A DNA stretch of 64,000 nucleotides from Pseudocercospora fijiensis CIRAD86 (lineage: Eukaryota > Ascomycota > Dothideomycetes > Mycosphaerellales > Mycosphaerellaceae). The stretch is from assembly GCF_000340215.1 (NCBI RefSeq), contig NW_006921535.1, positions 327,874 through 391,873 of the forward strand, given 5' to 3'. The position numbers were made by a program, and so were the translations under genes. This document shows positions 1 to 12,500 of this stretch, one piece after another. The number at the start of each line of letters is the position of its first letter. Positions within the stretch are counted from its first letter, which is position 1. The notes under the pieces were generated by a model. The model was given only the letters and a program-made list of their open reading frames with translations. It did not search any database and had not been told where the DNA came from.

Positions 1-1336
1 TACGCTAGGTTGTATGCGTCGGAGCAAAAGCCGTTTAGAGTTAAGGTTAGGCCTATTATCGGCTTCGCGAAGGCTACCGACAAGATCTAGGTTTAGCGTT
101 TTAGCAATGCTAACTAGGTTAGATTCCGCCTTGCCGACTGCAGTATCCCGAATGCTATAACGCGATAGATTACTGTAAATGATTACTTCCGTTAATACTA
201 CGGAATTACCCTTAGACACCTAGATCGTCCGGTACTTAACGTTAGTATACGCGCTAATCCCTAATACCTACCTACCGAGCTATATACAATCCGTACTAAT
301 AAGCCTTATCGACGCCTGCTTAGAGGCGACTAGACTTCTAAGATGCTTAAATTCGCAGCTATATTTCTAAACCTCGATGCTATATCTATTACCGGAACTC
401 CTAGTGCTAGGCTTAGGAATAGTCCGCGGCTCTTCCGTCTTGCCGATCCTACCGGTAATCATTAGTTAACTCCCGTAAAGCTATTTAGCTTCTCGGTAGG
501 TACTAGTATAATCACAGTGCCCGGCCGCATCCTAGATACTCCTCGCGTAGGCTATAATTCGAATTCGAAACCTAGTACACTACAGAAGGACTGCTAGAAC
601 TTATAGAGCGTTAAGTTTACTAGACCTAGAAAATTTAATAAGTAGTCGGTCCTAGTTACTAACCGCAAGAGCAATCGAGGCAGTGCACTATATAGTGACC
701 TAAGTAGTCCTAAAAAGGCCTTTACAAAGCTCTACGGTAGTAAAGAGAAGTATCCGAAGATAACCGTAATTATCGTTAGTAAGCGTCACTATACTCGTTT
801 CTACCCGACTCGTAGGCAGGATGCATATAATAACTGTTAGAACCTACTCGTAGGTACAGTCGTCGACTATAGTGTCGCCGATAAGATCTATATAGGGTCG
901 GGCTATAGGCACATTTAGGACTTCAAGGTATAGCACGACCCGCTTACTACGTAGTTACTAAGGACGAAATCAAGTTTAAGGCGGATAAACTTTAGCAATT
1001 TACACACTACCTCTACTACCTCTTTAGCCGTGCGACAAAGGCTGTGTCTATCTGCCTACTAGCATACTACGTAGACCTTCTTTGCGAGCGTGGCCGTGCC
1101 TATTTGTTTAGCGTCCTAGCTAAGAGTTATAGCAGTGATTCTTTAGTCTTTAACGCCGGACAAGAGTAGTCTTATCTAGAGGATAAAGAAGAAGAAGAAG
1201 AAGAATTCAATATTAGGAGAATAAACTTTAGCAATTTATATACTACTACTGCTACATCTTTAGCTATACGACTAAGGCCGTGTTTACCTATACTAGATAT
1301 ATACCTTAGCAATCTAGCGCCCGGACTCGATATAAA
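1..1336. other. RIP-mutated repeat DNA, no gene recognised
   Basis: This stretch has the CTA/TAG-rich, CpA-poor composition of the whole first 42.5 kb, and I recognise no protein family in it. It holds a direct repeat pair of about 70 bp (about 984-1053 and 1221-1290), both copies containing ATAAACTTTAGCAATTTA, and a short GAA run near 1190-1205. It probably belongs to an element that continues to the left of the window. Confidence 0.6.
984..1290. repeat. direct repeat pair, about 70 bp, spaced about 237 bp
   Basis: Two diverged copies start with ATAAACTTTAGCAATTTA and go on through a CTACTACCTC/CTACTGCTAC segment to a GGC(T/C)GTGT end. The differences are mostly C/T and G/A changes, as expected after RIP of two copies. 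Origin unknown. Confidence 0.6.
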
Positions 1337-1544
1337 CCTAACAACGCCGCAGGCTCGGATCTAGTACTAGTATATTAAAAGGGCGTACAAGGCTGCAATT
1401 ATTATTAAGCAGCTAATCCCTTCGTTATAGGCGAAGGCAAATAGCTCTACCTATAACGAAGAGGTTAGCTGCTTAATAATAATTGCAGCCTTGTATGCCC
1501 TTTTAATATGCCGGTGCTAGATCCGAGCCTACGGCGTTATTAGC
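1337..1544. repeat. large palindrome (foldback element), arms about 95 bp, 18-nt loop
   Basis: The left arm (about 1337-1431) and right arm (about 1450-1544) are inverted copies. The inner 55 bp or so are nearly perfect, for example GGCTGCAATTATTATTAAGC on the left and its complement on the right; the outer part has a few transitions. The arms are too long for a terminator and no coding frame crosses them, so a foldback/MITE-type element or two transposon ends meeting tail to tail is likely. No target duplication was identified. Confidence 0.75.
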
Positions 1545-1630
1545 CTCGACCTTCGTTAACTACGGTATAACTACGACGGCGACGAAAATCCTATAGTACT
1601 TCTACCGAGAATTACAACGAGATGCTATAA

Positions 1631-2150
1631 AAGACAAGAAACTATATAGCGGAACCTAAAGCAGTGCGGAACTCGTGCGAGTCGAGACTAATTAGGCTAT
1701 CCGCCGCGAGTCGGTAGCAGTAATAGTAGCAATAGGATATAGATCTAGTAGCCGAGAGGCTAGATAGGACAAGGAAACTAGATAGCGGGAAGTGAAGCAG
1801 TGCGGAACTCGTACGACTCTAGGCCGAGTAGGCTATCCGCCGCGAGTCGGTAGCAGTAATAGTAGCAATAGGATATAGATCTAGTAGCCGGGAGGCTAGA
1901 TAAGACAAGGAAACTAGATAGCGGGAAGTGAAGCAGTACGGAACTTATGCGACTCTAGGCCGAGTAGGGCATCCGCAGTAAGTCGGTAGTAGTAATAGTA
2001 GCAATAGGATATAGATCTAGTAGCCGGGAGGCTAGATCGGACAAGGAAACTGGATATCGGAAAGTTAAGCAGTACGGAACTTATACGAATCGAGGCTAAG
2101 TAGGCTATCTATAGCGAGTCGGTAGCAGTAGCAGTAGTAGTAGAATGCTA
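1631..2150. repeat. tandem repeat, 136-bp period, about 4 copies
   Basis: The string AGCAATAGGATATAGATCTA recurs at exactly 136-bp spacing (GGATAT ending at 1740, 1876 and 2012), with partial copies on both sides. Copies differ mainly by transitions. The period is not a multiple of three, so it is not a coding repeat. It ends beside the degenerate minus-strand gene at 2170-3240 and may be a subterminal repeat of the same element. Confidence 0.85.
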
Positions 2151-2169
2151 GGATAGTAGCTAGGACAAT

Positions 2170-3240
2170 AATTTCAACTAGTAGTAGCTAAACTCTTCGG
2201 TACTGCATTAATCTATATTAAGGCCTATCGCGATGAAATGTATAGGCATACGTATCTGTAATTAAATTGGTCGCTATATATGCCGGAATGTTTCAAGTTA
2301 CTTCTAGGTAATTCGACAATCCGCGAAGGCGTAGTTGCCGCTAGTATATAGGATATAGGTCAGTCTAGCGCTAACCGAGCGTCTAACACGAAGACGGTAA
2401 TACTAGAAAATAGCATCGTAATACAGCAGGATATAAGTTTAATATATTGATAGTATTACCGAAAAGTGCAGGCTAACTCTAAGATGCCGAGTCGTAGTGT
2501 TAATCCGCCCCTAAATTATTAATCGACCCCGAACTTAGCAACCCTATATATAAATAATGCATATGTCTATACTAGACTAGCAGTGCTCGCACGCCATCCT
2601 GCGATAGCATGCAATACTGCCTTAAGCCGACCGTAGTAAACGTTTATCGTACTGCTTAGAGTTAGCGGTAGCTAAACATTCGAGTTATAGTGAAACGTAC
2701 TTCTCTAGACACTATCGATGTACTACTTATCTACGCCGCGGACTAAAGCAATAGCACGATCCTTACTAGCGTCCTAGTCTAATACACTGCCGTCCGGAAA
2801 CATAATATAGTCGGCGAGCTTAGTATTAGCTAGAACTGGATCGTATAGGAGGTATACAAACTAGTCTTCTAGGTACGAGCGATCGAGTGGCAAATCCTTG
2901 TTAGCGAACTAGCCTATAAAATAGAAAGAGGCACTAGTAGTAGTGTAATTGCTACCGACTAGAAAACAGTAGACGCAAGCATTGTTACCCTCCCCAGCCT
3001 ACTAGTATAGAAAGCCGATTAACTCTAGGTTATAACCTACAATATCCTATTAAGTATAGGCGAGCGAGTAGGTAATACCCGGCTAAAGCACCTACATCGA
3101 CACGATTAGCTCTAGATCTCGCTACGTCGAAGATATAGTCTAGTATAAGGGCAATTCGACCCCGACCGGAAATACACCTAGCCGACCTTAACACCTAGAA
3201 CCCTAAAGCGGGTTAGAGCCGCGGGCTCTAGCTAATAGAA
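2170..3240 (-). pseudogene. degenerate unknown gene, minus strand
   Basis: Read on the minus strand from about 3240, one frame stays open for long runs and is broken by TAG codons only, the pattern of a RIP-killed gene. The best part (about 2700-3010) contains a Cys-x2-Cys pair in ACVYC, then a segment rich in aromatic and small residues, and further on YIMFPDGSVLD. I do not recognise the family. It could be a second protein of the transposon that holds the 136-bp repeats, or captured cargo. The reading frame is fairly certain; the boundaries are rough. Confidence 0.4.
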
Positions 3241-3363
3241 TAGTGCTATTAGCTAGGGAGCGGATAACTAGCGCACTATCCCTAGAGCGACGCGAGACCC
3301 GATACTTAGCTACGCTAGAGGTTAAGACATAGGTTGATATTAATAAGTCGGCGTATAGGTCTG

Positions 3364-3412
3364 TATAATAGCGTGTGTATAATAGCGTATATATAATAGC
3401 GTGTGTATAAAA
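3364..3412. repeat. short tandem repeat, TATAATAGCGTRTR, 3 copies
   Basis: Three adjacent units of TATAATAGCGTGTG, TATAATAGCGTATA and TATAATAGCGTGTG. It lies between two divergent degenerate frames (minus strand to the left, plus strand to the right), so it may sit in what was a shared promoter or element end. Confidence 0.6.
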
Positions 3413-3429
3413 ATCAAATAGAGTCGACA

Positions 3430-3960
3430 GGATAAGGCTTTATACTTCTATCTAATAGGCGCACCGACAGGGTAGTCGTAACTGCTACGAGTCTTAGAGG
3501 CCTTAGATTTAACATAAACCGCTTATTAGATGCCGCCTTAAACGACGTCGTTACTAAGTCGGCTAAGCAATACTTACTAGTAGTCACTCGAGCGCTATTC
3601 GTTCACTTTGCTTAGGAATACAACCTAGCTATAATATGACTAGAGCAAGCCTTAGTAGTACCGGGCGAATTTAACGTAATTAATAATACTACGGGGCAGT
3701 ATTAAACCGGAGCAATGCTACTCCTATACGTATACAGAATTGAACATATACAACGCATTTTACGGTATGATATGCAGGCCCTAGGGCGTTAGAAGTGACG
3801 TAGAAGTCTAGTCGAAGTATAGTACGGTCGTTTATATTTAGTATTGATTTTCCGATTGGTCCTAACTAGTAGCCGAGTCGGACGGCGAGTCGGCATACAA
3901 ATTAGTATTTAAATATTATCGTAAGAGGCGCTAGTAGAGTAACATTAAGTTAGTATAATC
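3430..3960 (+). pseudogene. degenerate unknown ORF, plus strand
   Basis: One plus-strand frame runs for about 170 codons with only TAG stops, reading through segments such as LRGLRFNINRLLDAALNDVV and QYLLVVTRALFVHFA. The helix-rich character is clear but I do not recognise the family. It ends just upstream of the copia insertion point, and the Plavaka-like transposase starts after the copia, so this may be an accessory gene or 5' part of the same DNA transposon. That link is inference. Confidence 0.35.
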
Positions 3961-3969
3961 GAACGGGAT

Positions 3970-3974
3970 AAATC
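3970..3974 (+). repeat. 5-bp target site duplication, left (AAATC)
   Basis: AAATC directly precedes the left LTR and is repeated at 9330-9334 directly after the right LTR. A 5-bp duplication is the normal mark of LTR retrotransposon integration. Confidence 0.85.
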
Positions 3975-4100
3975 ACTTAATGTAACTAATGTAATTCGAG
4001 AGAGACTATCTACGAGAAAGTCGGAAGAAGAAGTGCGGCAGTTGCAGCCTTAGGCATTAGGCACGTAATAGACCCTAACACCTAGACACACACTCCAAGT
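3975..4100 (-). repeat. copia 3' LTR (126 bp)
   Basis: Same sequence as 9204-9329 with about four transitions; for example both contain CGAGAGAGACTATCTACGAG. The ends form a short inverted repeat (ACTT...AAGT) rather than the usual TG...CA. This is the downstream LTR because the element reads on the minus strand. Confidence 0.9.
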
Positions 4101-4199
4101 CACCCCCTTAGCACGTGCATATCGCTATAGAATGAAGCAAACCAAATACAATAGCCATTTAGTAGGCAAAGCAAATAGGGGTATTAGGTAAGTAGAAGC

Positions 4200-7100
4200 A
4201 GGTAAACAAACTAGACTACTCTTAGGTCAAACAGCCAAAGCAAACAAAGGCCCTCCTTAGTATTTAGTAGCTAGCTTCGTAGCGTTCTTAATAGCGGCCT
4301 TGCAATCTACTAGGTTCAGTTGTTTAACAAAGCGGCCGTACTTAATCTTGTTAAGCGGCTTAGTAAAGCTATCGGCTATCTAATTATATGTGCTAACCTA
4401 TTGGACTATAATGGAACTATTAGCAATCTTCTCTCGGATATAGTAGACTCGAGTATCTATATACTTCGTGCGGCCATTAATGCTAGTCGACTTGGTAATA
4501 GCAATAGCGGACTAATTGTCCTCGTAGAGCGTAACTAGAAGAATATAGCCCTTGTAGCCAATCTCCTTTAATAAGCGAGCTAAGGCAACTGCTTCCTTAG
4601 CCCCTATAGTGAGTTAGACATACTCAGCTTCAGTTAACGACAGTGTAACAAGCGTCTAGCGGCCGGACTTATACAATAGAGGTCCGCCTGCGATAGTAAA
4701 GTAGAAGCCGCCCGTAGAGCGACGAGTGACTAGATTATTAGCCTATAAGGCGTTACAGTAACTAGCGAATTTGAGGTCGTTAGCCTCGTTCTAACTGCCT
4801 TGAAAGCGCATGCTACGACTAAGGGTACTAACTAGGTACTCAATCAGCCAAAGGAGCGCGGCATAATGCTCTTTAGTAGGGTTAGAGATAAATCGTAACA
4901 ATAGGCCTGCAGTATAGCAAGCATTAGGTCGTGTAATTATAGCTAGCTATAGTGCCTTACTAACACCTTCTTAATACTAAGTCTTGAAGGCGGCACTAGC
5001 TGTATAGCCCTTAGGTGCGCGTTAAATAGACGTCTTAACATAGCGAGGCGCTATTAGAGTAGCTAGACCGACACGGCTACGCATACTATATTTCTTACTA
5101 AGCCTATTCAGATAGGCATCCTAAACGACATAGATAGTGCGTTGGTTACGGTCACGGATAATCCGCATGCCGAGATAGTAGTGCAGGTTACTAAGTTCTC
5201 GCATATTAAATCGGTCCTTTAGCATCTAAGCAACGGCTTCTAGTGCTAACAGGCTGTAGGCGATAATAATTATATTATCGACGTAGATAACGATAATCGA
5301 GCCGCTAACAACGTGTTTAAACACACACACGTTAGTCATTATTAGTACAAAGTCTAGGCTCTTTAAGTACTTCCGAAGCTCTTTATACTATAGCATTAGT
5401 GACTGCTTTAGACTATACAGTGCCTTTAGCAATAGGCAAACTATGCCCTTGCTACTACGGTCTTTAAAGCTATATAGTTGCTCGACGTAGATCTTATGCT
5501 TATTACCGATAAGCGTATTAAGGAAGGCAGTTAGGATATTATACTGCTTAGCCTCTAGGTCGTAATAAGCAATCAGGCTAAACAAGGCTCGAAGCGTATA
5601 AGGCTTGGCAATAGCCGTATAGGTCTTATTATAATCCTGTCCTTCAACCTGTATAAAGCTACGGACAACCTAACGAGCCTTAAAGCGGCTCACCTTACCG
5701 TTAGCATCACGCTTAATAGTAAACACCTATCGGCTACGGACAACCTTCCTACCTTCTAGCACCTCTAACCGAGATACATAAACCTATATATAGTTGTTAA
5801 TTAGTAACTTGTATTTAGCCTTATAGGCCTCCTTCTATTGTAGCTAGTATAGCGACTAAGTCGCCTCCTTGTAGCTCTTCGGAATAGGAATAGTGTCTCC
5901 ATTAGACTGTTCAGCAATGTTATAGGAAGCTATAAAGCCCTTTATATAGGCTATCGGCATGTTAGCTATTATACGTCGAGTTAACCGCTTAACACTACAA
6001 TTAGCTAGATAGCTACGTAACAGGTTACGAGCCGACTTGTTGCTCCGTGTCTTGCGCGTAGAACGATTACTAATAGCCTTAGCAGGTCGCTTAAACTTAG
6101 GCAACTAGCCTGGCTCGCCCTTCTTAGCGTAAGGATCGTACGCTAGTTCTTCCTCGGCTAACTAAAAGCTATCTTTATTACTTGAAGGCGGTTGAACAGC
6201 TAGCAGGTTATCGTCGAGCGGCAGCAGACTAGCGACCTTATTAGGCATTTGCTAAGCAGGTTCGTCCGGAGGCTCTTCTTACTAGGCTAGAAGCTGCTAG
6301 ACTATACTAGCGGCGTCGGCTAGTAACGGAGCCTCGTTGCTTATAGAATTAAACAGAGCCGGTATAATAGACTCGAGTATAATAAACTCGTTCTTAGCTA
6401 GGTTATTAGGATTGGCGTATAGGTCTATGCCCTCTAGAAGCAACAACTTGTCGTCCCCTAACTTAATAAACTAGACATCCTTCGAGGCAACAACCTTGTG
6501 CTAGTTAGGGAGGTAAATCATGTATTTTCCTAAGTCCACTAAGTCCTTAGCATAGCCGACTAGCTTGCTAAGAAGGCCTCTGCTATCTATCTTCTTTCTA
6601 CGAGCAACTCCGTAATTATATATAATAGTAGTATAGCTATAGGTACGAAGATGTTGAAGGCGTAGCTACTTTCGAGACTAATTGAGCTCCCTAGCTACAA
6701 TAGCGTAGGGGCTGGGGCCTTCTAGGGTTCTAGGAGTGATATTAAGGACCTGTGTAGTAGTAGTAACCGCATACGGCTATAGGGCCTTTAGCAAATTCGC
6801 ATAGAGCATTATCTTCCGAGCGGTCGTATACACGATATAGTTACTAACCTTAGCTAGGCCATTCTAAGTAGAAGAATGAGGTGCTATAACCTGCAGTACA
6901 ATGCCCTAATTACGAGCCTAGCTTAATAGCTAATTTCCGCCGTATTTACCCCCTCTATCGAGGCGGTAGATTGGGATCGAATAGCTAGTTTGTATACGGA
7001 CGTATATACGATAGTCCTTAATTGCTACTACAGCCCCTAACTTTAGCGAGCTAGTATATTCGTGTCGATAGGCTAATTTTGCGTATATAAACAACGTGAA

Positions 7101-8960
7101 GTAGCGTTCCTATAGTAGACTAGGGTTGGTGATAGTAACTACATCTATATAGACAATGTAGTAAATAGTAGACAGTCGTACTCGTAGTAGTCGGTTGTAT
7201 TCCTTGTATAACATTGCTATACGACAAGCAATGCAGTTGCGGAAGTCGGTCTTGCTTCTAGTAATAACAATTTGACCCTTAGCTTCTATTCGTAATAGCT
7301 TGCGGTAATAGATATAGCTATATCGTAGATGCTACTCTTCTATCGTACCTATTAGCACCCCCTTCTTCGACAGAAGCGCAATAACCTAGCTATCCGGACT
7401 AGAGGTTAGTGTATGCAGATAGGGGAGACTATTCTTGCGGTATGTCTAAGCAACAGTGACCTTAGAGCCGTTAACAATAGTAAACAGTACTCGCTTGTTA
7501 TTCCGATAGAAACAGCCCTTGTCGGTAAGCTTCTTAGTAGACAGAAGGTTAGCTACTAGACCTAGAACATACAGTGTATTAGACAGCTTTATGCTACTTA
7601 TACTACGCTTATTGACAACCTCAGTCTAAGCTATACTAACTATCGTAGCGTGCTTCGTGTTGCTACCAAACCGGATAGGAATGTAACAGCCTTTATATTT
7701 AATAAGCAATAAAGGGTCGTTAACTATGTATATGCTAGTACCTAAGTCGACAACCTAATTAGTAGTACGAGTCGCTATAGTAAGTGCTATAGAAGCTGCG
7801 TTACTAACAGTGATCGCATTAAAGGCGTAGTTGCTACTTAAGTCTAATAACACCCCCGGGGTAGTATTAGCCGCATATAGTCCCTAAGCACCATTCTAAC
7901 TAGATAGCGGCTGCTGCTAAGCAGTCAGTCCACGCTGCTACTATTACTGCACCCCCTTCTTCTTAGCCTTCTACTGTTTACGACGTAGTCGGTCTTCCTC
8001 CTTTAGATAAGGGTACTTAGTATAGCAGCGGTTAGAAGGGTGTGACCCCTAACAATAGGCGCACTTCTTACGGTTAGACTAATAACCATTCTAATTCTAG
8101 TTGCTTCTACCGCGGCCTCGACTATTGTTGCTGTTTCCGCAGCTACTACGACCGCTACGGTTCGAGTCACCTCGGCCGTTATTGTTATTGCTATTGCTAC
8201 CTTGCTATTATAGTTAGCGCTAAAGACTAAAGAAGCTATTGTATTAGGCCTAGTTTAATTGAGCTACATTCTTATTAAGCAACGCGCTAATAATGTTGTT
8301 AAGTGTGTCATCGTTAATAGTGTATTCGGAGGCGCGCATCTGCTTACGGCGCATCTATACGAATGCCTCGTAGAATAGTGCGATCTGTATAATAAACATG
8401 TAGACAGCCTAGTATTAGCTAATAGCCAATTTGGTATCCTTTAAGGTACCAAGCTTCTTCTTGTAATTATTGCAGAACTTCTTAATGTCCTTGCTATTAT
8501 ACCGAAGGGTAATATATTCCTAGTAGAGCATGAATTTAGTAGACCTACCTTTACTAGTATATTTCTTCTTAAGGAAGTCCTACACTTCCTAGGATGTAGA
8601 CAGACTAAGTAGTAACTATTAAATGTTACTAACACAATTAGCAAAGATCTAGGTACGTGCTGTTTGATCTTTAGAGTCCTATTTATCTTGACGATCCTTA
8701 AATTCTTTAGAAGTCTTACTAGATGCCTTAGTAAGGGGTCGCTAGCGGGTGCCCTATACATAGCGCTAGACTAACATACCTTTAAGGGCGCCTTTAGCGG
8801 CGTAGGCCTATGCTAGATAATTCTCCTTGTTCTTTAGCTTAGGGATGTTGCTTATGTAAGCGTTAGTGGTTGTAGGGGGAGCTATTACGGACAGCGACGG
8901 CGATGTTAATATAGAAAGAGACTATAGACTTGTCTTAAGAGGCGGCGGACGGCGCGCCTA
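4200..8960 (-). pseudogene. copia gag-pol polyprotein remnant
   Basis: The minus-strand frames keep the family signatures. The zinc knuckle at about 8030-8060 reads CAYC-x-GSHPSNRC (C-x2-C-x4-H-x4-C). The integrase end has PHSST-x-NGLA, matching the copia PxTPQxNGxAE motif. The reverse transcriptase has YVEQLYSFK and CLLLKALYSLKQS. RNase H has TRRSTGGFYFTIAGGPLLYK, SLTEAEYV and LYEDN-x-SAIAI. In-frame TAG codons lie at Gln or Trp positions. Capsid, protease and integrase make virus-like particles and insert cDNA in live relatives; this copy cannot. The protease was not pinned down by eye. Confidence 0.88.
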
Positions 8961-9203
8961 TATTCTTATGTAGCGGACAGCTAACACTAATGTTAGAAAC
9001 CGGTGTAGCGGACAGCTAACACTAACGGTAGCCGACTCGAGTCGGACTAGCACCTACTAGAATACTCGAGGGCGGCGGTAATAGGTAGCGGCGACGATAA
9101 TAGTATCGGCGCAATTTTTAGTAACGAGCGCTATCTACGTAGCAGTCGGATTGACTATTAGAAAACGTGTAGAATGCGTTAGAAACGCAGGGGGCTTATA
9201 ACT

Positions 9204-9329
9204 ACTTAATATAACTAATGTAATTCGAGAGAGACTATCTACGAGAAAGTCGGAAGAAGAAGTACGGCAGTTGCAGCCTTAGGCATTAGGCACGTAATAG
9301 ACCCTAACACCTAGACACACACTCTAAGT
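9204..9329 (-). repeat. copia 5' LTR (126 bp)
   Basis: Upstream LTR of the minus-strand element, nearly identical to 3975-4100. At 126 bp it is short for the group. No convincing initiator-tRNA primer-binding site was seen directly inside it. Confidence 0.9.
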
Positions 9330-9334
9330 AAATC
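9330..9334 (+). repeat. 5-bp target site duplication, right (AAATC)
   Basis: Direct copy of 3970-3974. Joining 3974 to 9335 restores the pre-insertion sequence. Confidence 0.85.
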
Positions 9335-9504
9335 CGAGATTTTGCCGAATCCGCGGGCTACGAATCGATATCGAGTCGGACCCCGACTTATGCCTAACTT
9401 CGTAGTAGTAGAGCCTTAGTAACTTCGTATACGTCGATATACGGCAACCCTACAGTAGCTATAGTACTAGCGCCTATTATCGAAAGCTAACTATATACAC
9501 AGTA

Positions 9505-12500
9505 ATGTCTTACTATATCGAATACGGGTTATATAACCGGCTACTTAAAAGCTCCTACGGCTATAAGCAATATAGAAACAAGTGCGAGAAACGCGTCGTA
9601 CTAAAAGAATTTGCCGAGCACGATTCTACTATAAACAATGCCGCGAAGCGAGCCCGACTTGACTTACATACGATCTAAGGTAGTAACTAGAGCGCCGAAC
9701 AAGCCGACGACAGATCGACACTAGAAGGTATATAGCAAGACGTAAATAAAGAAGGCATAATAGAAGCTATTCTAGCAACGACATTGACGCTAACAGTACT
9801 AGCGCTATAGGAAGATAAGGGAAGTGTAGATAGCATTAAATAGGATAGATATCTTGAATTACCGGAATTCGATATATAGGATAGCCTAGCGGACGAAGAC
9901 GAAATAGAAAGCGTATAGGCAACTGCCGCCGGAACGACAATAACGCTAGGAAGCTAGAAGTTAATAAGATTACGGCTAACACTAAAAGGCTACCGTACCG
10001 CGGATAATATCGATGTATTTACCGAATACACTAGCCGTACCGCTAGCAAGCCTATAGCTAGGTATAGCATAATTACAGTTTGGTATAGTAGAGTGAATAC
10101 AAGCGCCTAATCTATAAGCAGCGTTGAAATACGAATACAAGATACTTCGGGCGAGTACGGAACATTTAAGTTACTATTCGATATAAGCTTTGCGCAATTC
10201 TTAAAGAGAGAGAGAATATCCGGATATACAATTACGAGGCTTTTCGAAGACGAGAGGCTAGCACTACTACACGATCTACTAAGCTAGAAAAGCATAAAGG
10301 CTATAACGTCGAAACTGCGAGCCGGCGGTATACTACTATCGAGGGCATTAGGTTAAATAAAGGTTCGAAAGCTGTGCCTTCCGACAAGTCGAACGGGTTG
10401 CGGCAGTACGGAGCTAGTGCTGCGATACCGATCCGTTAAGAAAGCAGTAATATTCTTAATAGGTTATAGTAGCTTTAGGAATGATCTAGTATATAAGCTA
10501 TATCGAGCGTAGACGACTAACGACCTACTACGGCGAATCTACTCTAATATAGCGTTAGCAGACTAGTAGTAGGATACCTAGAGTAAGATAAACATAGACG
10601 GCGCAACGATCGTACCTCTAATCGTATCAACCGATAAAACGTAGATAACTAACTACTAAGGTAACTTAATAGTATACCCTATATACCTTACTATCGGAAA
10701 CCTATACGTACGAGCACGCAACGCGAACAATAGACCCGGCACGATCTTACTAGGACTACTGCCGGTCGTTAAGGATAGCGATAGTTTCACTAAAAACAGT
10801 ATATATTATATGTCGATAGTATATATATTTCGCTCCGCTATAAAAGCGGCCGACGGCGAGGGCTAGGACATTATATATACAGATAGCGCGACGCGTAGGT
10901 GCTTTCTAATCTTAGCAGTAATGTTAGTAGACTATAAAGAGCAAGTTGCAATTACCGGAGTTAAGACAAACATGCATTGCCTAAGTTGCCTAGTGTACCC
11001 GATAGAACGAGAGCACCTCGATATTATAGTAGAATAGCGGTTATACGAATCTACGAAGCAGCGATATCTAAGGCAACGCAAAGGCGAATATATAGCGAAG
11101 GATCCGTAGAACGTCTACGATATCGATTGCTTTGCATAGCGCTAGAAACACGTCGATATATACCGGTCTTTAGTAGTAGATACACTACACTAGCTGCTAA
11201 AAGGAGTGCTAATGCACGCAATCTAATAGACTACGGACCTACTAGTAGACAAGATAAGCTATATAAAAACGAGGAGATACCGACTAGTTACCGACTCGAC
11301 CCCGAATAGGGGCCTGTCTACTAAAACAAGAAAGCTAGGGAAAACAGTAGTATAAGGGATTATCGATACGATACTAGATAGACGGTTCGCGTGTATGCCC
11401 GTATATACTAATCTTCGCAAGTTCTACTACTACTTAGCAGTTACTTAGTAGATAGGCTAAGAGCAGCAAAGCGTCCTACGAGTCTTATTAGTTGTATTTG
11501 TACTACTACTCGAAGAGGTCCGTTAACCGTAGGCGATAAGATTTCTACGTATACTAGTAGACTTTACCGTTCTAGCGATGTATAGATGCTATAACGACGA
11601 AACAGTCAAGTATCTTAGGATAGCATTGCACCGGATAAACGAATAGAAGAATGTATTTCGCCTATATAGGGTAACAAAGGCACAGAAGAGGGCCTAGCGG
11701 GAGGCGAAGGCTGCTACGCGAAGAACGAACGACCTAAATAACGACGATGCGGTTACAATAGACGAGGACGACGAAGCTAACGAGCTAATAATAACACAAA
11801 TAGAAGGGCACTTTAATATACCGAAATTCTACGGCATAACATATGCCCCGAGCTATATTAAGACGTTCGGCAATCTTCTAGACTTAAATACTAGCTATTT
11901 CGAGCATAAACACTATAAACTACTAAAGCTTGCATTTCGGCTAACAAACAAGAAGCCTAGCTAGGAAGAAAGTATACTAGATAGCGATACTAATAGATTG
12001 AATATATAGGCCGAAGACGATAAAGAATATATAGCAATCCCTGCAAATGCTCGCACTGTTAAGGAGTATACGTAATAGCTAATAATGCCAACTATAGCAC
12101 GGCTAGTAGAGGACATCCTAGGATACTAGCCCGAGAAACAGAGGGACGGAAAGAAATCGGTTAAGTAGATTACGATAAGGGAGGCTATAGCTACAATAGA
12201 AGAGAACTTAGGTCGCGACTTCTAACAAGCGATTGCGGTATTCGTGCGGCAATAGGGTGCCTACGATAAGAATAGCGCATTAAGCACCGCAGCCGACCCT
12301 AACGACATCGTAACGGACTATATACACGTCCTAGATATAGAGATCTGCTTCTACGGTAGAATCCGATACTAGAAGCCTACGGGTAAGGATGCAGAACATC
12401 CTAACGCAGTAGCAGCCGACTTCGCGAGATGTGTACTAAACTAGGAGGGGCTCTACGGCAACAGACGTTATAATTTTATATAGGTATAGGAATACAACGT

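Larger units (their letters stand above)
3975..9329 (-). mobile_element. complete Ty1/copia LTR retrotransposon, RIP-inactivated
   Basis: The element is 5355 bp and lies on the minus strand. It has 126-bp LTRs at both ends and a perfect 5-bp target duplication. Inside, in minus-strand order, are a gag zinc knuckle (about 8030-8060), integrase (about 7300-6850), reverse transcriptase (about 5590-5390) and RNase H (about 4740-4500), the Ty1/copia order with integrase before reverse transcriptase. A purine-rich tract (AAGGGGGTG) abuts the 3' LTR at 4101-4109, as expected of a polypurine tract. It is nested upstream of a Plavaka-like transposase. Frames are interrupted by many TAG codons, so the copy is dead. 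Confidence 0.92.
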
